The notes beneath the pieces are model-generated. The model was given only the letters and a program-made list of their open reading frames with translations, was not told the origin of the DNA and ran no database searches. Position numbers and translations under genes: made by a program. A stretch of 13,719 nucleotides of DNA from JBDRKN01 sp043813955 (GTDB taxonomy: Bacteria > Patescibacteriota > Patescibacteriia > Patescibacteriales > Patescibacteriaceae): NCBI GenBank assembly GCA_043813955.1, contig JBDRKN010000009.1, positions 1 through 13,719 on the forward strand, given 5' to 3'. Below are positions 1 to 6,812 of the stretch, one piece after another. The number at the start of each line of letters is the position of its first letter. Positions within the stretch are counted from its first letter, which is position 1.

Positions 1-13
1 TTTATTTAATTTT

Positions 14-658
14 ATGTTACAAATAAAACTATCAAGAATTGGCAAAAAAAAGGCTCCAATGTATCGCTTGGTTATTTCTGAAAAAGCCCGCGATCCTTAT
101 GGACATGCTTTGGAAATTCTAGGTTCATACAATCCTTTTAACAAGGAATTGGATGTTAAGGTTGATCGTATTAAATATTGGTTAAGCCAGGGTGCTCAAA
201 TGAGCCCGACAGTTAATAATCTGCTTGTAGAAAAAAAAATAATTCAGGGCGAAAAGATCAAAGCTTCTATTGCCAGAACTAAGAAAAAAGACAGGAAGAA
301 AGATGCAAAGAAAGCTCCTGCTAAGGAGCAGGCTAAAGAGGAAAAACCTATTGAAAAACCTAAACAAGAAATTCTTATAGAAGAAAAACCAGCAGAGCAA
401 CCTAAGCCAGAAATTCCTGCTGAGCCAGAAGAAACTTTTAAAGAAGAGCCTAAGGATGAGCAACTATCCAAAGAGCCGATTAAAGAAGAAGCTCCTGTAG
501 AAGAAAAACCTATTGAAGAGCCTAAACAAGAAATTCCTGCTGAACCAGAAGAAACTTTTAAAGAAGAGCCTAAGGATGAGCAACTATCTGAAGAGCCAAT
601 TAAAGAAGAAGCTCCTGTAGAAGAAAAACCAGAGGCTGAAGAAAAAATAGAGAATTAA
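14..658 (+). CDS. rpsP: 30S ribosomal protein S16 with long acidic repeat tail
   Basis: Residues 1 to about 80 are a complete S16 protein, a small-subunit protein that binds 16S rRNA during early 30S assembly; the opening MLQIKLSRIGKKKAPMYRLV, the segment DPYGHALEILGSYNP and the WLSQGAQMSPTV block are typical. Ordinary S16 is about 80-90 residues; this one is 214. After a lysine-rich linker (about 80-110) comes a Glu/Lys/Pro-rich low-complexity tail. The tail holds a 40-residue repeat coded by a 120-bp tandem duplication. Tails on S16 are known in some bacteria but the role of this one is unknown; it is probably disordered and strongly acidic. The start at 14 gives the standard S16 N-terminus. 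Only 13 AT-only bases lie upstream in the window, so the promoter and any upstream operon partner cannot be judged. It ends at a hairpin shared with a convergent gene. Confidence 0.96.
   Translation: MLQIKLSRIGKKKAPMYRLVISEKARDPYGHALEILGSYNPFNKELDVKVDRIKYWLSQGAQMSPTVNNLLVEKKIIQGEKIKASIARTKKKDRKKDAKKAPAKEQAKEEKPIEKPKQEILIEEKPAEQPKPEIPAEPEETFKEEPKDEQLSKEPIKEEAPVEEKPIEEPKQEIPAEPEETFKEEPKDEQLSEEPIKEEAPVEEKPEAEEKIEN
401..630 (+). repeat. 120-bp in-frame tandem repeat in rpsP tail
   Basis: Bases 401-510 and 521-630 match at all but 6 of 110 positions, with a period of exactly 120 bp (40 codons). An older, shorter echo is visible upstream: 347-374 resembles 509-536, offset by 162 bp and also in frame. 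The near identity at the DNA level points to a recent duplication. The units encode Pro/Glu/Lys-rich peptide including EEPKDEQLS and EEAPVEEKP. Confidence 0.93.
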
Positions 659-660
659 TA

Positions 661-694
661 AAACAACCCATAAATTGGAAAGGGTTGTTTTTTT
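661..694. terminator. Bidirectional terminator between rpsP and methyltransferase
   Basis: A perfect 9-bp stem, AAACAACCC (661-669) with GGGTTGTTT (682-690), and a 12-nt loop. On the plus strand it runs into T-rich sequence (688-694), as expected for an intrinsic terminator of rpsP. On the minus strand the T-tract is shorter but the hairpin directly follows the methyltransferase stop, so it probably serves both convergent units. Confidence 0.8.
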
Positions 695-1394
695 ATTTGC
701 TTAGAACTAGGCAGTAATTATATTGGTCTTTGTTTAATAATTTAATCTTTAAACCCGCTAGATCAGCTAACTGTCGCAGCTGTTTTATGGTAAAAGCATG
801 GTAATAGCGCTGAGTATAAATATGAACCTTTGGATCTTTCCAGTCAAAGAGAATATCGCCAAAATCCATTCTATTTTTCTTTAATAATTTTAAGATCCAA
901 AATTTAAAAATAAGCTTGCGGTATCTTGGCTGGCTCCATAGATTTCGTACAGAAATAATAATTTGTCCATCCTGTTTTATTTTATTCTTTAACTGTTTTA
1001 ATGCCTGAACGCGTAATTGTCTATCTGGCAAATAATGAAGCATTGATATACAGAAAATATGATCAAAATTAATTTGCGGTATTTTTGTTAAATTTAAGAT
1101 GTCATTGATTATGAATTCAGGCTGATTAGGATTATTTTTATATTTGTCTTTGGCAATTTTTAATAATTCAGCGCAATTATCAATACCAAGATATTTAATT
1201 TTATCTTTGAATAATTCAAACAATTGGCCGCTGCCGCAGCCAATGTCTAAAACATAGTCTGGCTTAACTTCTTCAGCCAGCTTGGCAACTAAAGCTGGTA
1301 TTTGTTTTTCTTCAGCCTTGGCAGAACTTTTAGCAATTGCCTCAAAATTTCTTTGCACGATTTTTATAATTTCATTTTGTGTATGCTTATCCAT
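693..1394 (-). CDS. Trm9/ALKBH8-like class I SAM methyltransferase
   Basis: A 233-residue class I methyltransferase. Motif I is VLDIGCGSGQLF (48-59), the acidic residue after strand 2 is in YLGIDN (68-73), and CISMLHYLPD (115-124) is the motif IV/post-IV region. The C-terminal RYYHAFTIKQLRQL (196-209) resembles the end of eukaryotic Trm9 and the ALKBH8 methyltransferase domain, which methylate wobble-uridine side chains in tRNA. Similar short proteins are common in Patescibacteria, but their substrate is not established, so tRNA methylation is inference. It is the last gene of the minus-strand run and overlaps the end of recQ by 8 bp, implying translational coupling. No Shine-Dalgarno precedes the ATG. 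It could also act on a small molecule or another RNA. Confidence 0.8.
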   Translation of the reverse strand: MDKHTQNEIIKIVQRNFEAIAKSSAKAEEKQIPALVAKLAEEVKPDYVLDIGCGSGQLFELFKDKIKYLGIDNCAELLKIAKDKYKNNPNQPEFIINDILNLTKIPQINFDHIFCISMLHYLPDRQLRVQALKQLKNKIKQDGQIIISVRNLWSQPRYRKLIFKFWILKLLKKNRMDFGDILFDWKDPKVHIYTQRYYHAFTIKQLRQLADLAGLKIKLLNKDQYNYCLVLSK

Positions 1395-3456
1395 TAGTTT
1401 TGTATTTAGATAAAGTTATTCTGATGTCATCATAACTTATTTCATCGCTAAGCTTTTCTTTAAGCTCTTTAAGCTTGTCTGTTTTTAATTTTTTAAAAAT
1501 CTTGATTATCTTTTTTTGCTTGTCTATCTCAACTAATTTATCAATTTCTACTGGCAGTTTTTTTTCAATTAAATAACAAAGATGATTTATAATAGTTCCT
1601 TTGGTTAAATCTCTTGCCCTGGCAATCTTGTCAACACTCAAACCCCTGTTGTATAAATCAAAGGTTTCTAACTGAGTCAATTTAGTTGATAAAATAGACT
1701 TTTTAACCGGTTTGACTATGATTTCATCTGGTTTTTCTAATTTAACAGTGCTTACATGGCTGCCATACAGGCAAACATCGCATTTATTACATGCAGATGA
1801 TTCTGCATCTCCAAAATAATCTAAAATATACTGCTGTCTGCAATTTTTATGATAGACATAGTTTTCCATTTTATCAAGCTTGTCATAGGCAGCTCGCAAT
1901 TTTGCTTTAAGCTTGTTAAAATCCAGCTGGACTTTCTTTTTAGGCACGCGCTGCAGAATATCAATTTCTGTTCCTTTAAAAGGAGGTTTGTATTCTATAA
2001 TGTCTTGATCCTGAAGCTTTTTTATTAATCTTAAAATAGATCCTTTTTGATAGCCGATTACTTCAGCTATATCTTCTAAATTAACCTGCCAGCCAGCAGT
2101 TAATTCTTTTTCATAATGCTCTTTTAATTTTTCAAACACTCCTTGCTGAACCTTAGCCTTAGGGTTTATAGACCCAGATGCTTTGTCCCAGTCTATCTTG
2201 ATATAGGCATTGCCTATTTTTTCCTTAGCCCTTCTGATATAGCCTGCGCTTTCCAAAACTTTAACAGCAGTGCTTATAGCCATTTCTGGAACATCTTGCA
2301 CAAGCTGCTCTAATATTTCTCCATAAGTGATTAATATTTTATCCTGTTCATAGCTAGCAAGAATCTCATAAATATCTAAAATCAGTTCTGGAGAAGGATT
2401 GTCTCCTTTTATAAAAAAATCTCTAATATACCTGTCTCTTGGAGAGTAGAGCAGCAAACAAATGCTTGGCTGTCCATCACGTCCAGCCCTGCCAGCTTCC
2501 TGGTAATAGCTTTCTATTGAGCCAGGCATATCAGCATGGATTACAAATCTTATATCTGGCTTGTCAATGCCCATGCCAAAGGCGTTAGTAGCTACGATAA
2601 TCGGAATTTTGCCAGACATAAAATCATTTTGAACACGTTTTCTTTCTATTGTTTCCATGCCAGCATGATAGCCTACGGCATCAATGCCATTATCAATTAA
2701 TAATTGCAGAATAGCGTCAGTCTTAGCTCTGGTAGCAGAATAAATAATTCCAATTGCTTCAGGCAAGCTCATGATTGTTTGTAAAATAATCTGGTATTTT
2801 TGTGAATCATTAGCTTGTGTTACGCCAAATTGCAGATTGTTTCTGGCAAATCCTGTAATAATCTCAGAAGAGTTGTTTAAGCCAAGCTGTTTTTTAATAT
2901 CAATTCTTACTTCTGGCGTAGCTGTTGCTGTTAAAGCTATGATTGTTGGATTGCCAACCAGCTCAATCGCTTTTTTTAATTGAAGATAGCTGGGCCTAAA
3001 ATCATGTCCCCATTGGCTAATGCAGTGAGCCTCGTCTATAGCAAACAGGCTTACATTAATATCAGCCAAGCTCTTAACAAATTCCTGGTTGTAAAAGCGT
3101 TCAGGAGCAATAAATAATAATTTGTATTTTCCTTGCTTAATATCATTAAGTCTTTTTGCAGTTTCTGCCAAAGAGATAGAGCTGTTTACAAAAGTAGCGG
3201 CAATGCCGCGCTGATTCAGCTGGTCAACCTGGTCTTTCATCAAAGCAATGAGCGGAGAAATCACAATAGCAATTCCGTCCAAAACTAAGGAAGGCAATTG
3301 ATAGCACAGAGATTTGCCTCCGCCAGTAGGCATAATGACAATTGTATCTTTGTTTTTTAAAACATTGTCAATAGCCTGCTCCTGGCCAGGCAGAAAACAA
3401 GAAAATCCATAGTGGATTTTCATTAAATCAATTAAATCAGATTTGTTTTTTGACAT
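1387..3456 (-). CDS. recQ: ATP-dependent DNA helicase RecQ
   Basis: A 689-residue superfamily 2 helicase that unwinds DNA 3'-5' in recombination and repair. It has Walker A MPTGGGKSLCYQ (42-53), the DEAH box (141-144) within DEAHCISQWGHDFRPSY, motif III ALTATAT (174-180), GMGIDKPDIRFVIH (294-307) and motif VI QEAGRAGRDG (319-328). Four cysteines (539, 556, 559, 562) form the RecQ zinc site. Unlike E. coli RecQ, a winged-helix-like stretch (about 360-500) precedes the zinc site, and no HRDC domain is apparent. Residues about 590-640 look like the helix-turn-helix domain found at the C-terminus of some RecQ proteins. The start overlaps folD by 25 bp; Met12 (3421-3423) would instead begin 8 bp past the folD stop and is a real alternative. 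Neither start has a Shine-Dalgarno. Confidence 0.95.
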   Translation of the reverse strand: MSKNKSDLIDLMKIHYGFSCFLPGQEQAIDNVLKNKDTIVIMPTGGGKSLCYQLPSLVLDGIAIVISPLIALMKDQVDQLNQRGIAATFVNSSISLAETAKRLNDIKQGKYKLLFIAPERFYNQEFVKSLADINVSLFAIDEAHCISQWGHDFRPSYLQLKKAIELVGNPTIIALTATATPEVRIDIKKQLGLNNSSEIITGFARNNLQFGVTQANDSQKYQIILQTIMSLPEAIGIIYSATRAKTDAILQLLIDNGIDAVGYHAGMETIERKRVQNDFMSGKIPIIVATNAFGMGIDKPDIRFVIHADMPGSIESYYQEAGRAGRDGQPSICLLLYSPRDRYIRDFFIKGDNPSPELILDIYEILASYEQDKILITYGEILEQLVQDVPEMAISTAVKVLESAGYIRRAKEKIGNAYIKIDWDKASGSINPKAKVQQGVFEKLKEHYEKELTAGWQVNLEDIAEVIGYQKGSILRLIKKLQDQDIIEYKPPFKGTEIDILQRVPKKKVQLDFNKLKAKLRAAYDKLDKMENYVYHKNCRQQYILDYFGDAESSACNKCDVCLYGSHVSTVKLEKPDEIIVKPVKKSILSTKLTQLETFDLYNRGLSVDKIARARDLTKGTIINHLCYLIEKKLPVEIDKLVEIDKQKKIIKIFKKLKTDKLKELKEKLSDEISYDDIRITLSKYKTNG

Positions 3457-4292
3457 TTACATTTATTACATACCCCCAAAGTGTTTTTAAAAGCCATAGC
3501 AATAGTCATTGGACCTACGCCCCCTGGCACAGGAGTAATATATCCAACCTTATCCTTAACATCATCAAAGTTTACATCTCCTTTTATCTGGCCATTGACT
3601 TTTGTAATGCCAATGTCAATTACAACTGAACCTTGTTTTACCATATCTTTTGTAATATATCCAGGCTTGCCTACAGCAGTGATCAAAACATCGGCCTGAG
3701 AGGTTTTTTCTTTTAGATCTGAATCATTAACTTTAGCTAGAACAACCTTAGCGTTCATTGAATTAAGCAGTTCTGCCAGATTTTCTTCAAAAATATCAGC
3801 ATTAGCTATAATACAGACTTGCTTGTTAGATAAATCATAGTTAATGCTCTTTAATATTTCCAAAATTACGCCATATACTGGAGGAATAATCTTAAAACCA
3901 TCTGTTTGTTTGCACAAATGTTTTAAATTTTCGCTATGAAATCCGTCAATATCCTTGTTAGGATCAATAGCTTGAATGATTTTTTTAGTATTAATATGCT
4001 TAGGCAATGGCAGCTGGACCAAGATGGCATTGATTTCTTTATCCTTATTTAGATAATTAATAGTTTGTAATAGTTTTTTTTCAGAAATATCAGCTTCGCA
4101 TTTATATAAATGAGTATCAATACCTATAGTTTTAGCCTGCTTTTCCTTTAAGTTCACATATAAGCATGAATCTTCGCGGTCGCCGACTAAAACAATGGCC
4201 AAGTTAGGTCTTGGCTTGCGCAGATTATATATTTCCTTAGCTATTTGGTCTTTAATTTTTTCAGCCAAGGATTTTCCGTCAATTATTGTCAT
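3432..4292 (-). CDS. folD: FolD-like methylene-THF dehydrogenase/cyclohydrolase, degenerate NADP site
   Basis: A 286-residue FolD homologue. The usual enzyme oxidises 5,10-methylene-THF to methenyl-THF with NADP+ and hydrolyses it to 10-formyl-THF. The folate site is kept: Tyr45 and Lys49 with the family's YxxxK spacing, Gln93 in LVQLPLP, and Asp116 in PNKDIDGFH. The C-terminal TPVPGGVGPMT (253-263) is canonical. Two family motifs are altered: the PCTPxG loop reads IPPVYG (136-141), and the GRSxxVGxP nucleotide-binding motif is replaced by ANADIFEEN (163-171), although the following Rossmann-like strands remain recognisable. The protein may therefore be a cyclohydrolase with weak or altered dehydrogenase activity, or use a different cofactor; this is inference. 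A cysteine cluster (275, 278, 280) ends the protein. It overlaps glyA by 14 bp and recQ by 25 bp. Confidence 0.88.
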   Translation of the reverse strand: MTIIDGKSLAEKIKDQIAKEIYNLRKPRPNLAIVLVGDREDSCLYVNLKEKQAKTIGIDTHLYKCEADISEKKLLQTINYLNKDKEINAILVQLPLPKHINTKKIIQAIDPNKDIDGFHSENLKHLCKQTDGFKIIPPVYGVILEILKSINYDLSNKQVCIIANADIFEENLAELLNSMNAKVVLAKVNDSDLKEKTSQADVLITAVGKPGYITKDMVKQGSVVIDIGITKVNGQIKGDVNFDDVKDKVGYITPVPGGVGPMTIAMAFKNTLGVCNKCKCQKTNLI

Positions 4293-5517
4293 AAGGCAAA
4301 GGGAATTTAGAGCATAAATTATTTATCTCTTGCTTTAATTTATCTAAATCTTGATTCTTAATAGCTTGGTCAATAATCTGGGCAATGCGTCTGCTTTCCT
4401 GTTCTTTCATTCCTCGGGTTGTAATAGCAGGCGTGCCGATTCTAATTCCAGAAGGATTGTAAGGCGGCTGCGGATCATTAGGAACCGTAGAGCGTGAAAC
4501 AGAAATGCCTATTTGTTCCAAGGTTTTTTCAACTTCTTTGCCTATGAGGTTTTTGTCTTGCAAATCAATTACAAATAAATGAGTGTCAGTTCCGTTTGAT
4601 AATACATTATATCCTAGATTAATAAATTCTTCAGCCATGGCTTTGGCATTAGATATAGTTTGTTTGGCATATTCTTCAAATTCTGGCTTTAAAGCTTCAG
4701 CAAAAGCTACTGCCTTGGCAGCAATCACATGGTCATGAGGCCCCCCCTGTATTCCTGGGAATACTGAGCGGTCAATATCTTTGGCAAATTTTTCCTTGCA
4801 CATAATAATAGCTCCTCTTGGGCCGCGCAATGTTTTATGCGTGGTGGTCATGACAATGTCAAAAATTGGAACAGGGCTTGTTAATTGCCTGCCAGCAATT
4901 AAGCCGGCTGTATGAGAAATATCAGCCACAGACACAGCGCCTATTTCATCAGCAATATCCTGGATAGCCTGCCAGTCAATTTCTCTTGAATAAGCAGAAA
5001 AGCCTGCTAAAATCATTTTTGGCTTTTCTTGTATAGCCAATTCTTTTAATTTATCTAAATCAATCCTTCCATTTGAATCAACTTCATATTGGACAAAATT
5101 AAACAGCTTTCCTGAAAAATTAACAGGATGGCCGTGTGATAGATGGCCTCCATGGTCTAGCTTTAAGCCCATGATTTTGTCGCCTGGGTTTAATATGGCC
5201 AGATAAATAGCCATGTTGGCAGGAGAGCCTGACAAAGGCTGGACATTCACATGTTCAGCTTTAAATAATTTTTTAGCCCGTTCAATGCATAAGCTTTCCA
5301 TTTCATCAACAACCTGGTTTCCGCCATAATATCTTTTTCCAGGGTAGCCTTCGCTATACTTATTAGTCAAAACATTGGCCATGGCTTCAAGCACAGCAGG
5401 AGAGACATAGTTTTCAGAAGCAATAAGCTCAATTTCTTTTTGCTGGCGGTCAGTTTCCTTTTCAATTATCTTCCAAACTTCTGGGTCTTGTTTTTTTAAA
5501 TCTTTGTAATTTATCAT
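4279..5517 (-). CDS. glyA: Serine hydroxymethyltransferase
   Basis: A PLP enzyme that converts serine and THF to glycine and 5,10-methylene-THF, the main entry of one-carbon units. Family motifs run throughout: ELIASENYVSP near the N-terminus, YPGKRYYGGNQ, DHGGHLSHG, DISHTAGLIAG and the PLP-lysine motif TTTHKTLRGPRGA (lysine 230 counted from the upstream GTG, 228 from the chosen ATG), then SGIRIGTPAITTRG. Length is normal. A GTG six bases upstream (5521-5523) could extend it by two residues. I prefer the ATG at 5515-5517 because a TATAAA -10 element ends exactly 6 nt before it, which would give a leaderless mRNA. It is the first gene of the four-gene minus-strand run and overlaps folD by 14 bp, which fits their adjacent steps in folate metabolism. 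A run of seven C (plus strand) near 4741 does not break the frame. Confidence 0.97.
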   Translation of the reverse strand: MINYKDLKKQDPEVWKIIEKETDRQQKEIELIASENYVSPAVLEAMANVLTNKYSEGYPGKRYYGGNQVVDEMESLCIERAKKLFKAEHVNVQPLSGSPANMAIYLAILNPGDKIMGLKLDHGGHLSHGHPVNFSGKLFNFVQYEVDSNGRIDLDKLKELAIQEKPKMILAGFSAYSREIDWQAIQDIADEIGAVSVADISHTAGLIAGRQLTSPVPIFDIVMTTTHKTLRGPRGAIIMCKEKFAKDIDRSVFPGIQGGPHDHVIAAKAVAFAEALKPEFEEYAKQTISNAKAMAEEFINLGYNVLSNGTDTHLFVIDLQDKNLIGKEVEKTLEQIGISVSRSTVPNDPQPPYNPSGIRIGTPAITTRGMKEQESRRIAQIIDQAIKNQDLDKLKQEINNLCSKFPLPYDNN

Positions 5518-5523
5518 ATTCAC

Positions 5524-5532
5524 TTTATAGCA
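5524..5532 (-). promoter_or_regulatory. Extended -10 promoter of glyA operon
   Basis: On the minus strand TGC-TATAAA lies 6 nt before the ATG at 5517. The TGn extension and near-consensus hexamer make it a credible promoter even though no good -35 is visible at 17-18 bp. Transcription would start at about the A of the start codon. Confidence 0.6.
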
Positions 5533-5585
5533 TAAAATTCTTAAATTTGCTACAATTAAAGTAATAATAATTAAAGCACAAATTT

Positions 5586-6722
5586 ATGAAAAAAACAAGC
5601 CTGAAGCTGATGCTCATTGCCTTGTTGATTGTACTTTTCCCATTATCAGCCAATGCCTTTGTGGTTAAATCTGATGATGTTGTTAAAGTAGGACAGGACG
5701 AGATAATTGAAGGCAATCTCTATGCAGCAGCTTCATCAATCACAATTAACGGCACTGTCAAAGGCGACCTTATCTGTGCTGCACAGACTATTAATATTAA
5801 CGGCCCTATAGAAGGAGATATTATCTGCGCTGGACAGACTATTAATATTAACAGCTATGTTGGAGGCAATATAAGGGTAGCTGGCAATACAATTAATATT
5901 AACAGCAAGGTTGGGCGCAATGTAATGGCTTTTGGCAATGTTGTGCATTTTGGCTCAGGAGCTGATGTTGGCTGGAGCGCAATGGTTGCCGGAGCTAATG
6001 TTAATGTTATGGGCAAGGTTGGAGGTACGCTGCATGGAGGAGGCGAGAATGTTACTGTTGACGCTGAAGTGGCTAAGAGTGTTGATTTTGACGCAAAGAC
6101 CTTGGTTATTGGCGATAATGCCAAAATAGGAGCTGATTTAAATTATGTTGAGTATAATAAAGGGGAGGTGGAGGTTTCTGACAAAGCCGTGATTGCTGGA
6201 AAAATTAATCCTCGCGAAAAAAAGATTGCAGGAAAGCAGAAATCAATTATCTGGGGCATTTCATTAGCATGGATTTGGGGCAAGATTATATCCATATTCA
6301 GTGTTTTAATCCTTGGCTTAGTATTTATTAGCTTATTCAAGGACAAGGTTGAAAATACAGTTAAAAAGATGATAGACAAGCCATGGGCTCAAATTGGCTG
6401 GGGCTTAATAATTTTAATTATTACTCCAGTTATTGCCTTAATTCTGGCTATTACTATTATTGGATTGCCATTAGCTGCGATTTTAATATTTGCATGGCTA
6501 ATTATGCTGTTCATAGCTAAAGCTATGGCTGCGATTGCTTTTGGATTCTGGCTTTTTGATAAATTTAAGAAGAAAACCAAAACATTGATGTGGCCAATGA
6601 TTGTTGGTATTATAATATCCTACATTATTTTCTGCATTCCGTTTATTGGATGGATTCTGGCCTTGGCTGCATTGCTTTGGGGATTGGGAGGACTTTGGTC
6701 TTGCTGCAAAAAGTATTATTAA
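5586..6722 (+). CDS. Exported bactofilin-like beta-repeat protein with C-terminal membrane domain
   Basis: A 378-residue protein in three parts. Residues 1-24 are a signal peptide: KK, a hydrophobic core, then SANA with probable cleavage before Phe25. Residues about 35-205 are short repeats of the form ITINGTVKGDLICA, QTININGPIEGDIICA, NTININSKVGRNVMA, the right-handed beta-helix pattern of bactofilins and related polymer-forming proteins. At the DNA level three copies of ATTAATATTAAC recur at exact 51-bp steps (5790, 5841, 5892). Residues about 220-372 hold roughly four hydrophobic membrane segments, ending WSCCKKYY. Unlike cytosolic bactofilins, the beta domain here would face outside, tethered by the membrane domain. 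Function is unknown; envelope scaffold or surface structure is inference. It is divergent from glyA (68 bp apart), with no Shine-Dalgarno before the ATG, and is followed by its own strong terminator. Confidence 0.82.
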   Translation: MKKTSLKLMLIALLIVLFPLSANAFVVKSDDVVKVGQDEIIEGNLYAAASSITINGTVKGDLICAAQTININGPIEGDIICAGQTININSYVGGNIRVAGNTININSKVGRNVMAFGNVVHFGSGADVGWSAMVAGANVNVMGKVGGTLHGGGENVTVDAEVAKSVDFDAKTLVIGDNAKIGADLNYVEYNKGEVEVSDKAVIAGKINPREKKIAGKQKSIIWGISLAWIWGKIISIFSVLILGLVFISLFKDKVENTVKKMIDKPWAQIGWGLIILIITPVIALILAITIIGLPLAAILIFAWLIMLFIAKAMAAIAFGFWLFDKFKKKTKTLMWPMIVGIIISYIIFCIPFIGWILALAALLWGLGGLWSCCKKYY

Positions 6723-6731
6723 ATAGGTTTT

Positions 6732-6770
6732 AAAACAACAAGGCGGGCATTGCCCGCCTTGTTGTTTTTT
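6732..6770 (+). terminator. Strong intrinsic terminator after the beta-repeat protein gene
   Basis: A perfect 17-bp stem (6732-6748 with 6752-6768), a 3-nt loop ATT, a GC core GGCGGGC and a T-tract beginning within the 3' arm and running to 6770. The A-rich 5' side means it could also work on the minus strand, but no minus-strand gene ends here. Confidence 0.95.
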
Positions 6771-6779
6771 AAGAAGTGG

Positions 6780-6788
6780 TGGTATAAT
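6780..6788 (+). promoter_or_regulatory. Extended -10 promoter of phosphomannomutase gene
   Basis: TGG-TATAAT, a perfect -10 with TGn extension, lies 24 nt before the ATG at 6813 and just after the preceding terminator. Any -35 would lie inside the terminator's 3' arm (TTGTTG at 6759-6764, 18-bp spacer). The predicted leader is about 17 nt and has no Shine-Dalgarno. Confidence 0.65.
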
Positions 6789-6812
6789 AGTTAATATAGA
6801 TAATATAAAATT

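Noticed and set aside
182..471. Two open frames antisense to the rpsP tail
   Set aside because: They are shadows of the low-complexity Glu/Lys repeat; the products are Phe/Leu/Ser-rich strings and rpsP is clearly the coding strand.
4739..4748. Run of seven C in glyA as a possible frameshift
   Set aside because: The reading frame and the family motifs on both sides (FPGIQGGPHDH, VIAAKAVAF) are continuous.
5521..5523. GTG start for glyA, two codons upstream
   Set aside because: The ATG at 5515-5517 is 6 nt after a TATAAA -10, and no ribosome-binding site supports the GTG.
5735..5950. 51-bp spaced repeats considered as a CRISPR array
   Set aside because: The period is a multiple of 3, within an open frame, and encodes beta-repeat peptide; there are no unique spacers or cas genes.
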